In this document: positions 18,144 to 27,055 of the stretch, piece by piece
How the letters are laid out: every line of letters starts with the position of its first letter
How positions within the stretch are numbered: the stretch's first letter is position 1
Assembly (NCBI GenBank): GCA_964431965.1
Contig: CAYSLU010000043.1
Location: forward strand, 1-41,219
Length of the DNA stretch: 41,219 nt
Direction: 5' to 3'
Origin: CAYSLU01 sp964431965
GTDB lineage: Bacteria; Verrucomicrobiota; Kiritimatiellia; CAIKKV01; CAYSLU01
Notes under the pieces: generated by a model
The model's input: only the letters and a program-made list of their open reading frames with translations
What the model was told of the DNA's origin: nothing
Databases searched by the model: none
Program-made: the position numbers and the translations under genes

Positions 18144-20666
18144 TTAGAGATATGCCAGGAAAGTGACGATCTCGTAACCCCCAAGGTCGACGGTCACCTC
18201 CCGCCCCCTGACCGGCAGGGCATCCGGGGACGGGCGCTCCAGGTGGTCGGCGCGCACGGCAGACCTCGGCTCTGCAGGCAGTCCCACGCGGCACCGCGTC
18301 GGGCTCCCGTCGACTTCGCGCAGGCGAACGACCAGCGCGAAGGGGCTGAACGCATCCTCGGGGAGTTTGACGGCGCACAGGATCACGTTCGGGGCGTCCA
18401 CCGTCACGAAGGCATTCCGGCCGGGCTGCGCGGGGTTCGCCCAGCACCACGATTTCAATGCCCCGGGATGTGACGGCTCCCAGCGGCACTCGACGCCGCC
18501 CAGCGCGCTGCCCGTCTCCCGCTCGAGGGTGGAAACCGGGGCCGCCGAACGGTACGGGAAGAGCGAGTAGCGCAGCTCGTGCAGCCCCCGCCCCATCTCC
18601 GGGTCCATGTCCCGGGCCGTCCGGATAACCATCAGGCTCAACGCTCCGCCCTCGTGGCTCGCTCCGTATGCTCCGTCGGTCATGACGGACAGGCCTTGCG
18701 TTCCATCCGAGAGGTCCACCCATTCGTGGATGCAGTACGGCTTCCGGCGATGCGTGACGTCCACGTGCCCATGGGCCGTGGCGGCCCGCACCCGGGCGTC
18801 GGCCAGCCGCGGCCGGAATCCCAGAAAGAGGCCGGCATTACCCTCGCGCCACTCGATCCGCAGCCGGAGGTCGATCCGCCCGAGCTCGTGATGGACCGTC
18901 GTCTCCCGCGTGAAGCGCGAGAAGTCGCTGCGGCATGTGCACGCCACCGTGGTGAAGAAGGCGTTCTCGGCGACCACGGCCAGGCGCGACTCCATTTCCA
19001 TGGCGCGCCGCGCCCCCCACGGAACGCCGACCCACGACGTGGCCAGCTCGTGCTCATCGAACAGGTCGAGCGTGTTGCTGTGCTCGCCGAGGAACTCCGT
19101 GCCGTCAGGCGTCCGCAGGCTGACAATGTCGCCGGTCTCGTCATCAAACGCGACGCGGAAGCGGCGGCTCTCGAGCACCGAGTCACGAAAGCGCGGGGGT
19201 GCCTCGGCCGGCGGGAGCCCCTTCCCGGGCGCAGCGCGAAAAAGGGCGTACCCGAGCGGCGGGAGCGAAACCGGGAAGAGCAGATCGCGGCCCTGGCCGT
19301 CCGTCTCCACCGCCCGGCCGTCGTCATGCGTCAGGCGGAGCCCCTGATCAAAGGATGGAGGCAGCCCGTCGGGAAGCGTGGTGGCGGCGTAGCCGGTGAA
19401 CGGCTTCAGGCCCGCATTGACAACCAGGAGCGCAGCATCGTCACCGCGGGTGTCCAGTCGCGCGCCGATCCGGGCAAGGCCGTCTCCGAGCAGCTCGGAC
19501 GTCTTCGCGGTCACCCGGCCATAGATGGCTCGGGCATCGCGGTAGACGGAGGCCACGGAAGTCCCCGGGAGAATGTCGTGGAACTGCAGCGTCAGCATGT
19601 CGCGCCACCCCTCCTGCAGGTCCACGCGGGGTGAGGCCGGCTTCCGCTGGAGGAGCACGCCCATGGCGGCAACGGCCTCCGCTCGAAGAAGCTGCCACTC
19701 CGCCATGCGGTTGGCGCGTTTGATCTGAGCTTGGGAGGCCAGGGCTCCCGTCGAGAAGGAGACCAGCGGTCCCCGGTGCTCGCGCAGGGACGCACCCTGG
19801 ACCTTCCCGGAGAACCGGTCGAAGTAGTCGTCCGCCCGGCCAAAGCGCCACGCGGGCGCGCCGGACCAGTTCTTCAGGCCATGGAGCGCCTCGACATCGG
19901 CGTCGCGCGGGCCGCCGCCGTGGTCACCCACTCCGTAGAGCGTCAGCTCGTCGGGGCAGACGGATGCGTGGGCGTAGGGAGCGAGTCCGTTCAGATACTC
20001 GGGAGTGAGCGGCGGGTTGGCGTAGGCGCCAAACGGGGCACAGGCCACGAGCCCAGTGCCGTCGGGCCCGACCCAGCGGAACGCGCGCCGGGTCTCCTCG
20101 GGCCGGTCCGGCGGACAGGGGATTCCGCGGCACAGCACATAGGCTCTGAAGCCGCATCCCCCCAGGATCTGGGGCAGCGTGGCGGCGTGCTCAATGAAAC
20201 TGTCGGGGAAGAACGCGACGGTGTGGCGCGTTACGCCCAGATGCTCGGCCGCGTAGGTGACGCCCTGCAGATGCTGGCGGATCACCGCCTCGCCGGACGG
20301 CAGCGCCGCGTCATACTCGCACCATGCCCCGCCAATGACCTCCCACGTCCCCTCCTTGATCTTCTCCCGGATGCGCTGGAACAGCTCCGGGTACTCGCGC
20401 TGCATCTCCCGGTACAGCCACATCTGACTCTGGCAGAAGGTCAGGCCGGGCGTCCGGTCCATGAGGTCCAGCACCCCTTTGAACGTCCAGGGCGCGACCT
20501 TGTGGATCGTCTCGCGGAAGTCCCATCGGTAACCGAGATCGATGTGCGCGTGACCCAGGCAGACCAGGCTGAGACGGGAGAGATCCGCCGGACCGGCGGG
20601 GAACCCGGCCGGGGGGAAGTCCAAGTCCTCCGCCACGATCCGCTCAACATCGATCTCGCCGTCCAT
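18144..20666 (-). CDS. GH38 alpha-mannosidase
   Basis: An 840-residue glycoside hydrolase family 38 protein. Zinc-binding GHAHIDLGYRW is at residues 38-48 (H-x-H-x-D). EVIGGAWCEYDAALPSGEAV (109-128) is the conserved substrate-binding loop. The nucleophile is Asp155 in FFPDSFIEHAATLPQIL. The usual Gly after PDxF is Ile, a mild departure. VGDHGGGPRD and LTLQFHDILPGTS are further family motifs. The C-terminal half is the beta-sandwich. These are retaining exo-alpha-mannosidases. No signal peptide is seen. GGAGAGGGAGAG precedes the ATG. It lies between a URO-D-like gene and the aldolase in the minus-strand run. Confidence 0.9.
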   Translation of the reverse strand: MDGEIDVERIVAEDLDFPPAGFPAGPADLSRLSLVCLGHAHIDLGYRWDFRETIHKVAPWTFKGVLDLMDRTPGLTFCQSQMWLYREMQREYPELFQRIREKIKEGTWEVIGGAWCEYDAALPSGEAVIRQHLQGVTYAAEHLGVTRHTVAFFPDSFIEHAATLPQILGGCGFRAYVLCRGIPCPPDRPEETRRAFRWVGPDGTGLVACAPFGAYANPPLTPEYLNGLAPYAHASVCPDELTLYGVGDHGGGPRDADVEALHGLKNWSGAPAWRFGRADDYFDRFSGKVQGASLREHRGPLVSFSTGALASQAQIKRANRMAEWQLLRAEAVAAMGVLLQRKPASPRVDLQEGWRDMLTLQFHDILPGTSVASVYRDARAIYGRVTAKTSELLGDGLARIGARLDTRGDDAALLVVNAGLKPFTGYAATTLPDGLPPSFDQGLRLTHDDGRAVETDGQGRDLLFPVSLPPLGYALFRAAPGKGLPPAEAPPRFRDSVLESRRFRVAFDDETGDIVSLRTPDGTEFLGEHSNTLDLFDEHELATSWVGVPWGARRAMEMESRLAVVAENAFFTTVACTCRSDFSRFTRETTVHHELGRIDLRLRIEWREGNAGLFLGFRPRLADARVRAATAHGHVDVTHRRKPYCIHEWVDLSDGTQGLSVMTDGAYGASHEGGALSLMVIRTARDMDPEMGRGLHELRYSLFPYRSAAPVSTLERETGSALGGVECRWEPSHPGALKSWCWANPAQPGRNAFVTVDAPNVILCAVKLPEDAFSPFALVVRLREVDGSPTRCRVGLPAEPRSAVRADHLERPSPDALPVRGREVTVDLGGYEIVTFLAYL

Positions 20667-20723
20667 GCCGCTCTCCCTCTCCGGGCAACGCTATCGGATC
20701 TCCCCGGGCGCCGCCAGGCCGTT

Positions 20724-21719
20724 CTACCGCACGCCGACGCCGGGACCACGCTGCCGCACCAGCCGGTAGACCAGGTCATAGGCATGCGTGAGCTCCTCGA
20801 TCGTGCAGTGGTCCTGAACGAAATGGGTCGTGCAGAAGAGCAGCCCGCCGTCGGCGAACATGCCGACCACCCGCTCGATCTCGCGGCGCAGGCGATCGAA
20901 GTCGCCGAACCCGATCGTCGTCTGCACGTCGAGGCCACCCATGACGACAAGCCGGTCCATCCACCGGTCGCGGTACTCCTGGAGGCTCATGCCGGCGGAC
21001 TCCTGCCAGGGGTGGACGACCGAGTACCCGAGCTTCACCACGCCGTCGACCACCTGCGTGAAATTGCCGTCGCAGTGGAGGCTGACGATGCCCCCGCGGG
21101 CCCGGACCGCCTCAGTCGTCACCCGGTGGTACGGGTAGATCATCTCCCACCAGGTTTCGGGGCTGAAGAGCAGCCCGCGCTCCGAGCCCCAGTCGTCGGA
21201 GACGTGGATCATGTCGATGCCGAGGTCCAGGCAGTTCATCGCGAACTGACGGTTCCATTGTGCCTGGCGAGCGTAGACCGCCTTCAGGTCATCTGGGTAC
21301 AGCAGCAGCCAGGCCAGGTGGTTCTCGATGCCGAAGACGCCGTTTAGCGCCTCGAAGATGCCCGGCGTCTGCACGTAGACGAACCGCCCGCGCTGCTCCT
21401 GGTGATGCCGCACGGCATCGATCAGCCCGCTGTAGCCCGCCCGGTCGTTGGGATCGCCGTAGGGCACCTCCAGGAAGTCCGCCGGCTCGACCGGGTGGTT
21501 CAGGCCGCTGCGGAGCTTCTCCAACGCCTCGCGCGGGAAGCACGCCGGCCCGCCAAAGAGGTGCGCGTAGTCGAACTCGTAGCGATCCTCGAACGCCGCG
21601 ACCGATCCGTACGCGGCCGAGATCGGCTTGTCGAGGTTGGCGCTGACCCATCCGTAGATGGGCATGCGGTCCGGCCGTTCGTGCCGAATCGTCGCCAGAA
21701 CGCGTTCGCGGGAGGTCAC
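20724..21719 (-). CDS. URO-D family protein, variant HCDG site
   Basis: A 331-residue URO-D-superfamily protein opening MTSRERVLATIRHERPDRMP. It has HVSDDWGSERGLLFSPETWW and, at the position of the methyltransferase zinc motif, SLHCDGN. His is kept but the H-x-C cysteine is replaced by Asp, with a Cys shifted to the middle. The late Cys position reads CTTHFVQDHC. It belongs to the large uncharacterised URO-D-like group common in Planctomycetes, Verrucomicrobia and Kiritimatiellota. It starts at GTG overlapping the AGE epimerase stop (GTGA). It is the third family member in the locus and differs from both others in its metal site. Confidence 0.8.
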   Translation of the reverse strand: MTSRERVLATIRHERPDRMPIYGWVSANLDKPISAAYGSVAAFEDRYEFDYAHLFGGPACFPREALEKLRSGLNHPVEPADFLEVPYGDPNDRAGYSGLIDAVRHHQEQRGRFVYVQTPGIFEALNGVFGIENHLAWLLLYPDDLKAVYARQAQWNRQFAMNCLDLGIDMIHVSDDWGSERGLLFSPETWWEMIYPYHRVTTEAVRARGGIVSLHCDGNFTQVVDGVVKLGYSVVHPWQESAGMSLQEYRDRWMDRLVVMGGLDVQTTIGFGDFDRLRREIERVVGMFADGGLLFCTTHFVQDHCTIEELTHAYDLVYRLVRQRGPGVGVR

Positions 21720-22939
21720 GCGCGCTCCTTCCGCGGCTCAGGGGCCGGCTGCTCCAGCAGGTTGATCGCCAGGATCAGGGCGCGGGGCAGGTGGAACGGG
21801 TCCTTCACCGGGAGCGCGACCACATCCGTGATGGGACGCCCCTGCCGGTCGAGGCGCTGTCGCCACTCGCCATGTTCGTGGTCCGGGTAGTGCGCGAAGG
21901 CGTAGTCGTGGATCCGGCGGTAGGACTCCAGGCACCAGGGCTCGCCGCACAGCGCGTGGGCCAGCAGCAGGGCGTAGAGCGACTCGGTCGCCGGCCACCA
22001 CACCTTGGTGTCGGGGAACCGCCAGTAGACGGGCTCGCGGCCGGCCGCGTCGACGCCGTGCAGCAGGCCGCCGAGTTCGGCGTCCCAGCCGAGATCGAAA
22101 TGGCGACGGATCGCGGCGACAGCGCGGGCGGTCCGGGCGGAGTCGCCGAGCTTGCGGAGCTGATGGATCTGCATCCACATACTCTCGATCGCATGCCCCG
22201 GCACCACCGCCCGGCCGGCCGGCGTGTCCGCGGCCGTGTTGTCCAGATTCACATACTCCAGCACGAGGCCGGTGTCGGGCCGCAGATAGCGGTCCATCAC
22301 CTCGCGGCAATGGAACCCGGCGGCGCTCGCCACGCGCGGATCGGGAGAGACTTCGGACAGGGCATCGAAGGCGTGCGAGAAGATCATCGACACGGCGTGC
22401 GCCTTCATGCCCGGCGGGATCTCGTAGGGCGCGGTCTCCAGCTCGGCCCAGCGGTCGAGGCGCGGCAGGACCCGCTCGAAGGTCTCCATCGCGATGTCGA
22501 GCGCCGTCCGGTCGCCCGAGGCGCGGTACAGCTCCGACAGGCCCATGATGGCAAACCCCTCGGCGTAGATGCTCGTCGCCCCCGTGAGGATCCGCCCGTC
22601 GGGCGCAGCGCGGAAGCACCAGCGGCCGGACGCGTCGCGTCCGTGCGCGGCCACAAACGCGAAGATGTCGCGCGCGTGCCGCAGCCAGACGGGCCGCCGC
22701 TCGATGCGGTTGTAGAGGGCGGAGAACGTCCAGATCGCGCGGAGCTGCGACCACAGATAGCGGTCCTCGCTCAGCAGCGATCCGTCATCGGCGAGGCAGG
22801 TGTCGATGCCGGGGCGCTGCGAGGCGAACCCGTGCCGCTCCCAGAACGGCATGACGTCGTTCAGCAGGTGCCCGCGCAGGAACGCCCTCAGCTCGTGCAG
22901 GTCGAAGTCGGTTCGCCGGCCGTAGAGCAACGTGATCAC
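21716..22939 (-). CDS. N-acylglucosamine 2-epimerase (AGE)-family protein
   Basis: A 407-residue (alpha/alpha)6-barrel protein. It starts at GTG (22937-22939), overlapping the upstream sialidase stop as GTGA, with GGAGG close upstream. Motifs include LLSEDRYLWSQLRAIWTFSA, TSIYAEGFAIMGLSELYRA, PGHAIESMWM (catalytic His region) and FPDTKVWWPATESLYALLLA (second catalytic His/Glu region). The length is normal for AGE, mannose isomerase or cellobiose epimerase. With a sialidase directly upstream, ManNAc/GlcNAc 2-epimerase is one option; a mannose/fructose isomerase is another given the GH38 mannosidase. Confidence 0.85.
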   Translation of the reverse strand: MITLLYGRRTDFDLHELRAFLRGHLLNDVMPFWERHGFASQRPGIDTCLADDGSLLSEDRYLWSQLRAIWTFSALYNRIERRPVWLRHARDIFAFVAAHGRDASGRWCFRAAPDGRILTGATSIYAEGFAIMGLSELYRASGDRTALDIAMETFERVLPRLDRWAELETAPYEIPPGMKAHAVSMIFSHAFDALSEVSPDPRVASAAGFHCREVMDRYLRPDTGLVLEYVNLDNTAADTPAGRAVVPGHAIESMWMQIHQLRKLGDSARTARAVAAIRRHFDLGWDAELGGLLHGVDAAGREPVYWRFPDTKVWWPATESLYALLLAHALCGEPWCLESYRRIHDYAFAHYPDHEHGEWRQRLDRQGRPITDVVALPVKDPFHLPRALILAINLLEQPAPEPRKERA

Positions 22940-23850
22940 ACCCTCCGCCCCTCCTTCATCCAGCCCATGGAGAACCGGGCCAGCCGGATGCACTCGTAGC
23001 GCGCGGCCTCGCCGCTCTCGTAGAGCAGCGCGATGGTTCCATCGCCCAGCACAGCGGGGCATGAGTAGATGGAGTGGCTGGCGTAGATCAACCGCGCAAA
23101 AGGCCAGGTGCGGCCGTCGTCCTCGCTGAGCCGCACGGTCATCCGGATCCGCGCGCCTTCGCCTCGACTGGGGCCCGTGTCGGGATTCGAGAACAGCAGC
23201 CGCGCCGGCGCCTCCTCGCCCGGCCAGCGGATGAAGCCGGCCTGGCAGGGATCCTCGTTCAGCTCGCGGCTCAGGACCGGCGGCTCCCATGTCTGACCGC
23301 CGTCGCGGCTGACCGCCGTGCCGCGGAAGCCGGGGTGCTCCGCGCCCTGCTTCGAGATCCGCCAGTTGAGCAGGAGCGAGCCGTCGCTCCGCTCGACCAC
23401 CTGAGCCTCGTTCGACATCGGGTACTGCACGCGCCCGCCCAGCCGCCAGACCGTGCCGCCGTCGTCGCTGTACGCCGCGCAGGAGTAGGAGGCGATGCGC
23501 GTCCGATCCGCNNNNNNNNNNNNNNNNNNNNNNNNNNNNNNNNNNNNNNNNNNNNNNNNNNNNNNNNNNNNNNNNNNNNNNNNNNNNNNNNNNNNNNNNN
23601 NNNNNNNNNNNTTCATGATGGCTTCCTCGCCCCGGCCGACGACGATCCGCTGCATCGGTCCCCAGGACCGCCCGCCGTCGGCGCTGCGCCTGAGGACCAG
23701 GTCGGTCGGGCTCGCGTCGCGCGGCGAGACCTTGCGCGCCTCGCAGAAGGCCAGGAGCGTCCCGCCCGGCGCGACGAGCAGCGAGGGAATCCGGTAGGTG
23801 TTCACGCCGTCGGCGCCGCCAACGAACACGTCGAGTTGCTGCATGTCCAT
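22936..23850 (-). CDS. Exo-alpha-sialidase-like protein (contains assembly gap)
   Basis: A sialidase/neuraminidase-family propeller. YRIPSLLV near residue 19 carries the Arg-Ile-Pro motif. Asp boxes are SADGGRSW, SDDGGTVW, SRDGGQTW and SEDDGRTW. SIYSCPAVLGDGTIALLYE holds the catalytic Tyr region. Unlike the protein at 2451-3587 the RIP arginine is present, so a genuine glycosidase is more likely. 100 N at 23512-23611 remove blade 2; comparison with family layout suggests about 200 bases are really missing. Both halves are in one frame as written, which may be coincidence. No signal peptide. GGAGAAG precedes the ATG. It is the first gene of the minus-strand run and is coupled to the AGE epimerase by GTGA. 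Confidence 0.8.
   Translation of the reverse strand: MDMQQLDVFVGGADGVNTYRIPSLLVAPGGTLLAFCEARKVSPRDASPTDLVLRRSADGGRSWGPMQRIVVGRGEEAIMXXXXXXXXXXXXXXXXXXXXXXXXXXXXXXXXXXADRTRIASYSCAAYSDDGGTVWRLGGRVQYPMSNEAQVVERSDGSLLLNWRISKQGAEHPGFRGTAVSRDGGQTWEPPVLSRELNEDPCQAGFIRWPGEEAPARLLFSNPDTGPSRGEGARIRMTVRLSEDDGRTWPFARLIYASHSIYSCPAVLGDGTIALLYESGEAARYECIRLARFSMGWMKEGRRV
23512..23611. other. 100-N scaffold gap
   Basis: An exactly 100-base run of N inside the sialidase gene, with no matching sequence on the two sides. It is therefore a real gap of unknown length, unlike the gap at 17176. Confidence 0.95.
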
Positions 23851-24270
23851 CTTTCTTCTCCCGTGCTATGCCGGCCTCAGCGGACGGCCTTCCACCCCGC
23901 GCGAGTCCGGCGGGCGGCCCTCCCATGCGGGCACGGCTGTAATAATGCCAGCCCGGGCCCGGGATGCGAGCGAAACTGACCGATCCTGTACCGGTTCCGC
24001 CACACGATGGGCGGAACGCCGGATTCGACAGGCGTTGATCTCCGCCCGGATTGCGGTCATACGGAGGCCCACTCGGGGGGCACCCGATGGAAGACCCTGT
24101 CCATTCAATGCTGAACGGCCCCGCCCGGCTTGGTGTGGCCGGACTCGGGTTTGTGTGTCGGTTTGTGTCGGAATGCGATACCGTTCGCCGCAACGGGGCC
24201 GGCGTGGGTTTGGGTCAAGAGGCACGGCCATCGGCCTGTGCGGGCGACGGACGCGGGAAAGGGCGGGAGC
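23851..24270. other. Divergent intergenic region between sialidase run and P-type ATPase
   Basis: 420 bases with no convincing gene. It contains a perfect 12-base palindrome CCCGGGCCCGGG at 23952-23963 and an AT-rich patch TAATAAT next to it that could hold the minus-strand promoter. A candidate plus promoter (24035-24063) and a roughly 200-base leader before the ATPase follow. The leader repeats GGTTTGTGT at about 24145-24170. No known riboswitch could be recognised. Confidence 0.5.
24035..24063 (+). promoter_or_regulatory. Candidate promoter for the P-type ATPase
   Basis: TTGATC (24035-24040), a 17-base spacer and CATACG (24058-24063). The -10 resembles the TATACGG element found elsewhere in the window. 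It would give a long leader of about 200 bases. Confidence 0.3.
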
Positions 24271-26871
24271 ATGAAGCGTGAATCCACGGGCATGGCGAAT
24301 CTGGACATGATGGGGGTTCAGGGGCTTGCCGGGAAGGAGGCTCGCGCCCGGTTCGACATGGAGGGAGCGAACGAGCTTCCGACCCAGAGGAACCGCGGGG
24401 TGGTCACCATCGCCGGCGAGGTGGTCCGCGAGCCCATGTTCCTCATGCTGCTGGCCGCCGGTGGGCTCTACCTCGTCATGGGAGAACCCGCCGACGCCGT
24501 GATGCTGCTAGGCTTCGTCCTCGTGGTGATGGCGATCACCATCATCCAGGAGCGACGAACCGAGCGCGCGCTGGATGCCCTGCGCGACCTGGCCAGCCCC
24601 CGAGCCCTCGTCATTCGCGACGGCGTTCATCGGCGGATTCCGGGGCGCGATGTCGTCCGGGGCGACATGGTGGTCCTCGCGGAAGGAGACCGGGTGCCGG
24701 CTGACGCCGTCCTGCGCCGTGCGGTCAATATTTCCGTGGACGAATCGCTGCTGACCGGCGAGTCGGCGCCCGTGCGGAAGGCTCCTTCGGCTGAGGCGCA
24801 GAAGCTTGACCGACCCGGCGGCGACGACCTTCCGTCCGTCTTCTCGGGAACCCTCGTCACCGCCGGACAGGGGATCGCCGAGGTTGTCGCGACCGGGGGC
24901 CGCACGGAGCTGGGGAAGATCGGGAAAGCCCTGCTGCAGGTGGTGCCGGAGCGTACGCTGCTGCAGAACGAAACCGCGCGGCTGGTCCGTGTGTTCGCGC
25001 TCGTCGGACTGGCGGCGTGCGCCGTCGTTGTGCTCGTGTTCGCCCTCACGCGCGGCGGCGGTGCGGCTGTCTGGAAGGAGGGCTTCCTGGCCGGCATCGC
25101 CATGGCCATGGCGATTCTGCCCGAGGAGTTCCCGGTCGTGCTGACCGTCTTCCTGGCGCTCGGAGCCTGGCGCATCTCGCGCAGCAACGTGCTCACCCGG
25201 CGGATGCCCGCAATCGAGACCCTGGGCGCCGCGACGGTGCTGTGCGTGGACAAGACCGGCACGCTCACGCTCAACCAGATGACGCTGCGGAGCCTGGTGG
25301 CGGCGGGTCGCTCCGTGGATCTGGCCCGGCTTGACGCCGATCTTCCGGAGGAGGTGCACAGCCTGATCGAGAACGCCATCTTGGCCAGCCGGCGCGACCC
25401 GTTCGACCCCATGGAGCGGGCTCTGCATGCGGCGGGGGATCGACTGCGAAAGCAGCCCGAGCATACGCACCCGGACTGGTCCCTCGAGCGCGAATACCCG
25501 CTCGCCCCCTCGCTGCTCGCCGTCAGCCAGGCATGGCGCATGGGCGTCGGCGACGAGCTCGCGATCGCGTCGAAGGGCGCTCCCGAGGCGATTGCCGACC
25601 TGTGTCATCTCCCGGGCGAGGCGCGTCAGGCGCTGATGCGGGACGTGACCCGGTTGGCGTCCGAAGGGCTTCGCGTGCTCGCCGTGGCGCGCGGGGCATG
25701 CCGAGCGCCGAGCCTGCCCGTGGAGCACCATGGGCTTGATCTGGAGTTTGTGGGGTTGCTGGGGCTCGAGGATCCGCTGCGGCCGACGGTCCCCGCAGCC
25801 GTTGCCGAGTGCCGGAATGCCGGAATCCGCGTGGTCATGATCACGGGCGACTACCCCGCCACGGCCCAGAGCATCGCGCGCCAAGCCGGCATCACTGACT
25901 CCAACGCGGTGATCACCGGGCCCGATCTCGACGGAATGTCAGACGCCGAACTGGCCCGTCGCATCCGGGACGCGAACGTCTTCGCCCGCGTCGTTCCGGA
26001 GCAGAAGCTGCGCATCGTCCAGGCGCTTAAGACCCACCGCGAAGTGGTCGCCATGACGGGCGACGGCGTCAACGACGCGCCGGCGCTGAAGGCCGCTCAC
26101 ATCGGCATCGCGATGGGTGGCCGGGGCACGGACGTCGCCCGCGAGGCGGCATCCCTGGTGCTGCTCGACGACGACTTTTCGTCCATCGTTGCCGCCATCC
26201 GTCTCGGCCGGCGGATCTTCGACAACATCAAGAAGGCTGTCGCGTTCATCCTGACCGTCCATGTGCCGATCGCCGGACTGTCCATGCTCCCGGTGTTTCG
26301 GTCCGACTGGCCGCTGCTGCTGCTGCCGGTTCACATTGTCTTCCTTGAGCTGATCATCGACCCCTCGTGCTCGCTCATCTTCGAGGCGGAGGAGGCCGAA
26401 GCCGATGTGATGAAGCGGCCGCCGAGGAGTCCGGCCGAGCGGCTGTTTTCGATGAGAACGACCGGTATGGCGGTGCTCCAGGGCCTGAGCGTGCTGGGCG
26501 CCTGCCTGGCGGTGTTGTTCGCGGCCCGGGTCAGCCACAGCCCGGACACGGCCCGCGCGCTGATGTTTGCGACACTGGTGGTGTCGTTCCTGTTCGTCAT
26601 CCTCATCAACCGCTCGTGGACCCGGACCATCATTGGGATGTGGCGCACCCCCAACGCGGCTCTGCGCTGGGTGGTCGGGGGGACCGCCGTGTTCCTGGCG
26701 TTGGTCCTGGGTGCGCCGTTCGCCCAGAGGGTGTTCCACTTCGCCCCGCTGCATGCGGGAGACCTGGCTCTGAGCCTCGTGGCGGGCATGGCCTGCGTGC
26801 TGTGGTTCGAGTTGGTGAAGCTCGCGCGGCGGCTTCGAGGGGGGCGTGCATCGGCCGGGACCGGCGGATGA
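24271..26871 (+). CDS. P2-type cation-transporting ATPase (PEEFP type)
   Basis: An 866-residue membrane pump. An N-terminal cation-ATPase domain (about 10-45) is followed by paired helices MLLAAGGLYLVMGEP and VMLLGFVLVVMAITII. The actuator TGES loop is near residue 170. TM4 carries ILPEEFPVVLTVFLALGA, where Ca2+ pumps have PEGLP. The phosphorylated Asp327 is in DKTGTLTLNQM. The hinge is AMTGDGVNDAPALKAAHIG. Six C-terminal helices complete the fold. The PEEFP motif marks a bacterial P2 subgroup of unsettled ion specificity; Ca2+ or another divalent cation is likely. The ATG at 24271 is chosen because upstream in-frame sequence lacks family homology. It is transcribed alone, divergent from the glycan run. 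Confidence 0.85.
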   Translation: MKRESTGMANLDMMGVQGLAGKEARARFDMEGANELPTQRNRGVVTIAGEVVREPMFLMLLAAGGLYLVMGEPADAVMLLGFVLVVMAITIIQERRTERALDALRDLASPRALVIRDGVHRRIPGRDVVRGDMVVLAEGDRVPADAVLRRAVNISVDESLLTGESAPVRKAPSAEAQKLDRPGGDDLPSVFSGTLVTAGQGIAEVVATGGRTELGKIGKALLQVVPERTLLQNETARLVRVFALVGLAACAVVVLVFALTRGGGAAVWKEGFLAGIAMAMAILPEEFPVVLTVFLALGAWRISRSNVLTRRMPAIETLGAATVLCVDKTGTLTLNQMTLRSLVAAGRSVDLARLDADLPEEVHSLIENAILASRRDPFDPMERALHAAGDRLRKQPEHTHPDWSLEREYPLAPSLLAVSQAWRMGVGDELAIASKGAPEAIADLCHLPGEARQALMRDVTRLASEGLRVLAVARGACRAPSLPVEHHGLDLEFVGLLGLEDPLRPTVPAAVAECRNAGIRVVMITGDYPATAQSIARQAGITDSNAVITGPDLDGMSDAELARRIRDANVFARVVPEQKLRIVQALKTHREVVAMTGDGVNDAPALKAAHIGIAMGGRGTDVAREAASLVLLDDDFSSIVAAIRLGRRIFDNIKKAVAFILTVHVPIAGLSMLPVFRSDWPLLLLPVHIVFLELIIDPSCSLIFEAEEAEADVMKRPPRSPAERLFSMRTTGMAVLQGLSVLGACLAVLFAARVSHSPDTARALMFATLVVSFLFVILINRSWTRTIIGMWRTPNAALRWVVGGTAVFLALVLGAPFAQRVFHFAPLHAGDLALSLVAGMACVLWFELVKLARRLRGGRASAGTGG

Positions 26872-26891
26872 CACACAGGGGCATCCGGGGC

Positions 26892-26920
26892 TTTGCATCG
26901 GCGCATCGCTCTGCTATACG
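26892..26920 (+). promoter_or_regulatory. Promoter for the SUMF1-like/secreted protein pair
   Basis: TTTGCA (26892-26897), an exact 17-base spacer and TATACG (26915-26920) lie in the 184-base space between the ATPase stop and the next start. The -10 is part of the recurring GCTATACGGAA (26913-26923). Confidence 0.5.
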
Positions 26921-27055
26921 GAAACCAACCTTGGGACGCGTGCGGCGGATGCCATCCGTCCGAGCGGGAAGGCCGGAGCCACGTGCCGTTTCGTCTCAGG
27001 GGCGCAACGCAATCTTGGCTTCGGTCGTCCGCCGAGCCGCCCGTACGGAGGTCGT

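Noticed and set aside
23952..23963. CCCGGGCCCGGG palindrome as a regulator site
   Set aside because: It is a perfect palindrome but of simple composition, expected by chance in GC-rich DNA, and has no partner site.
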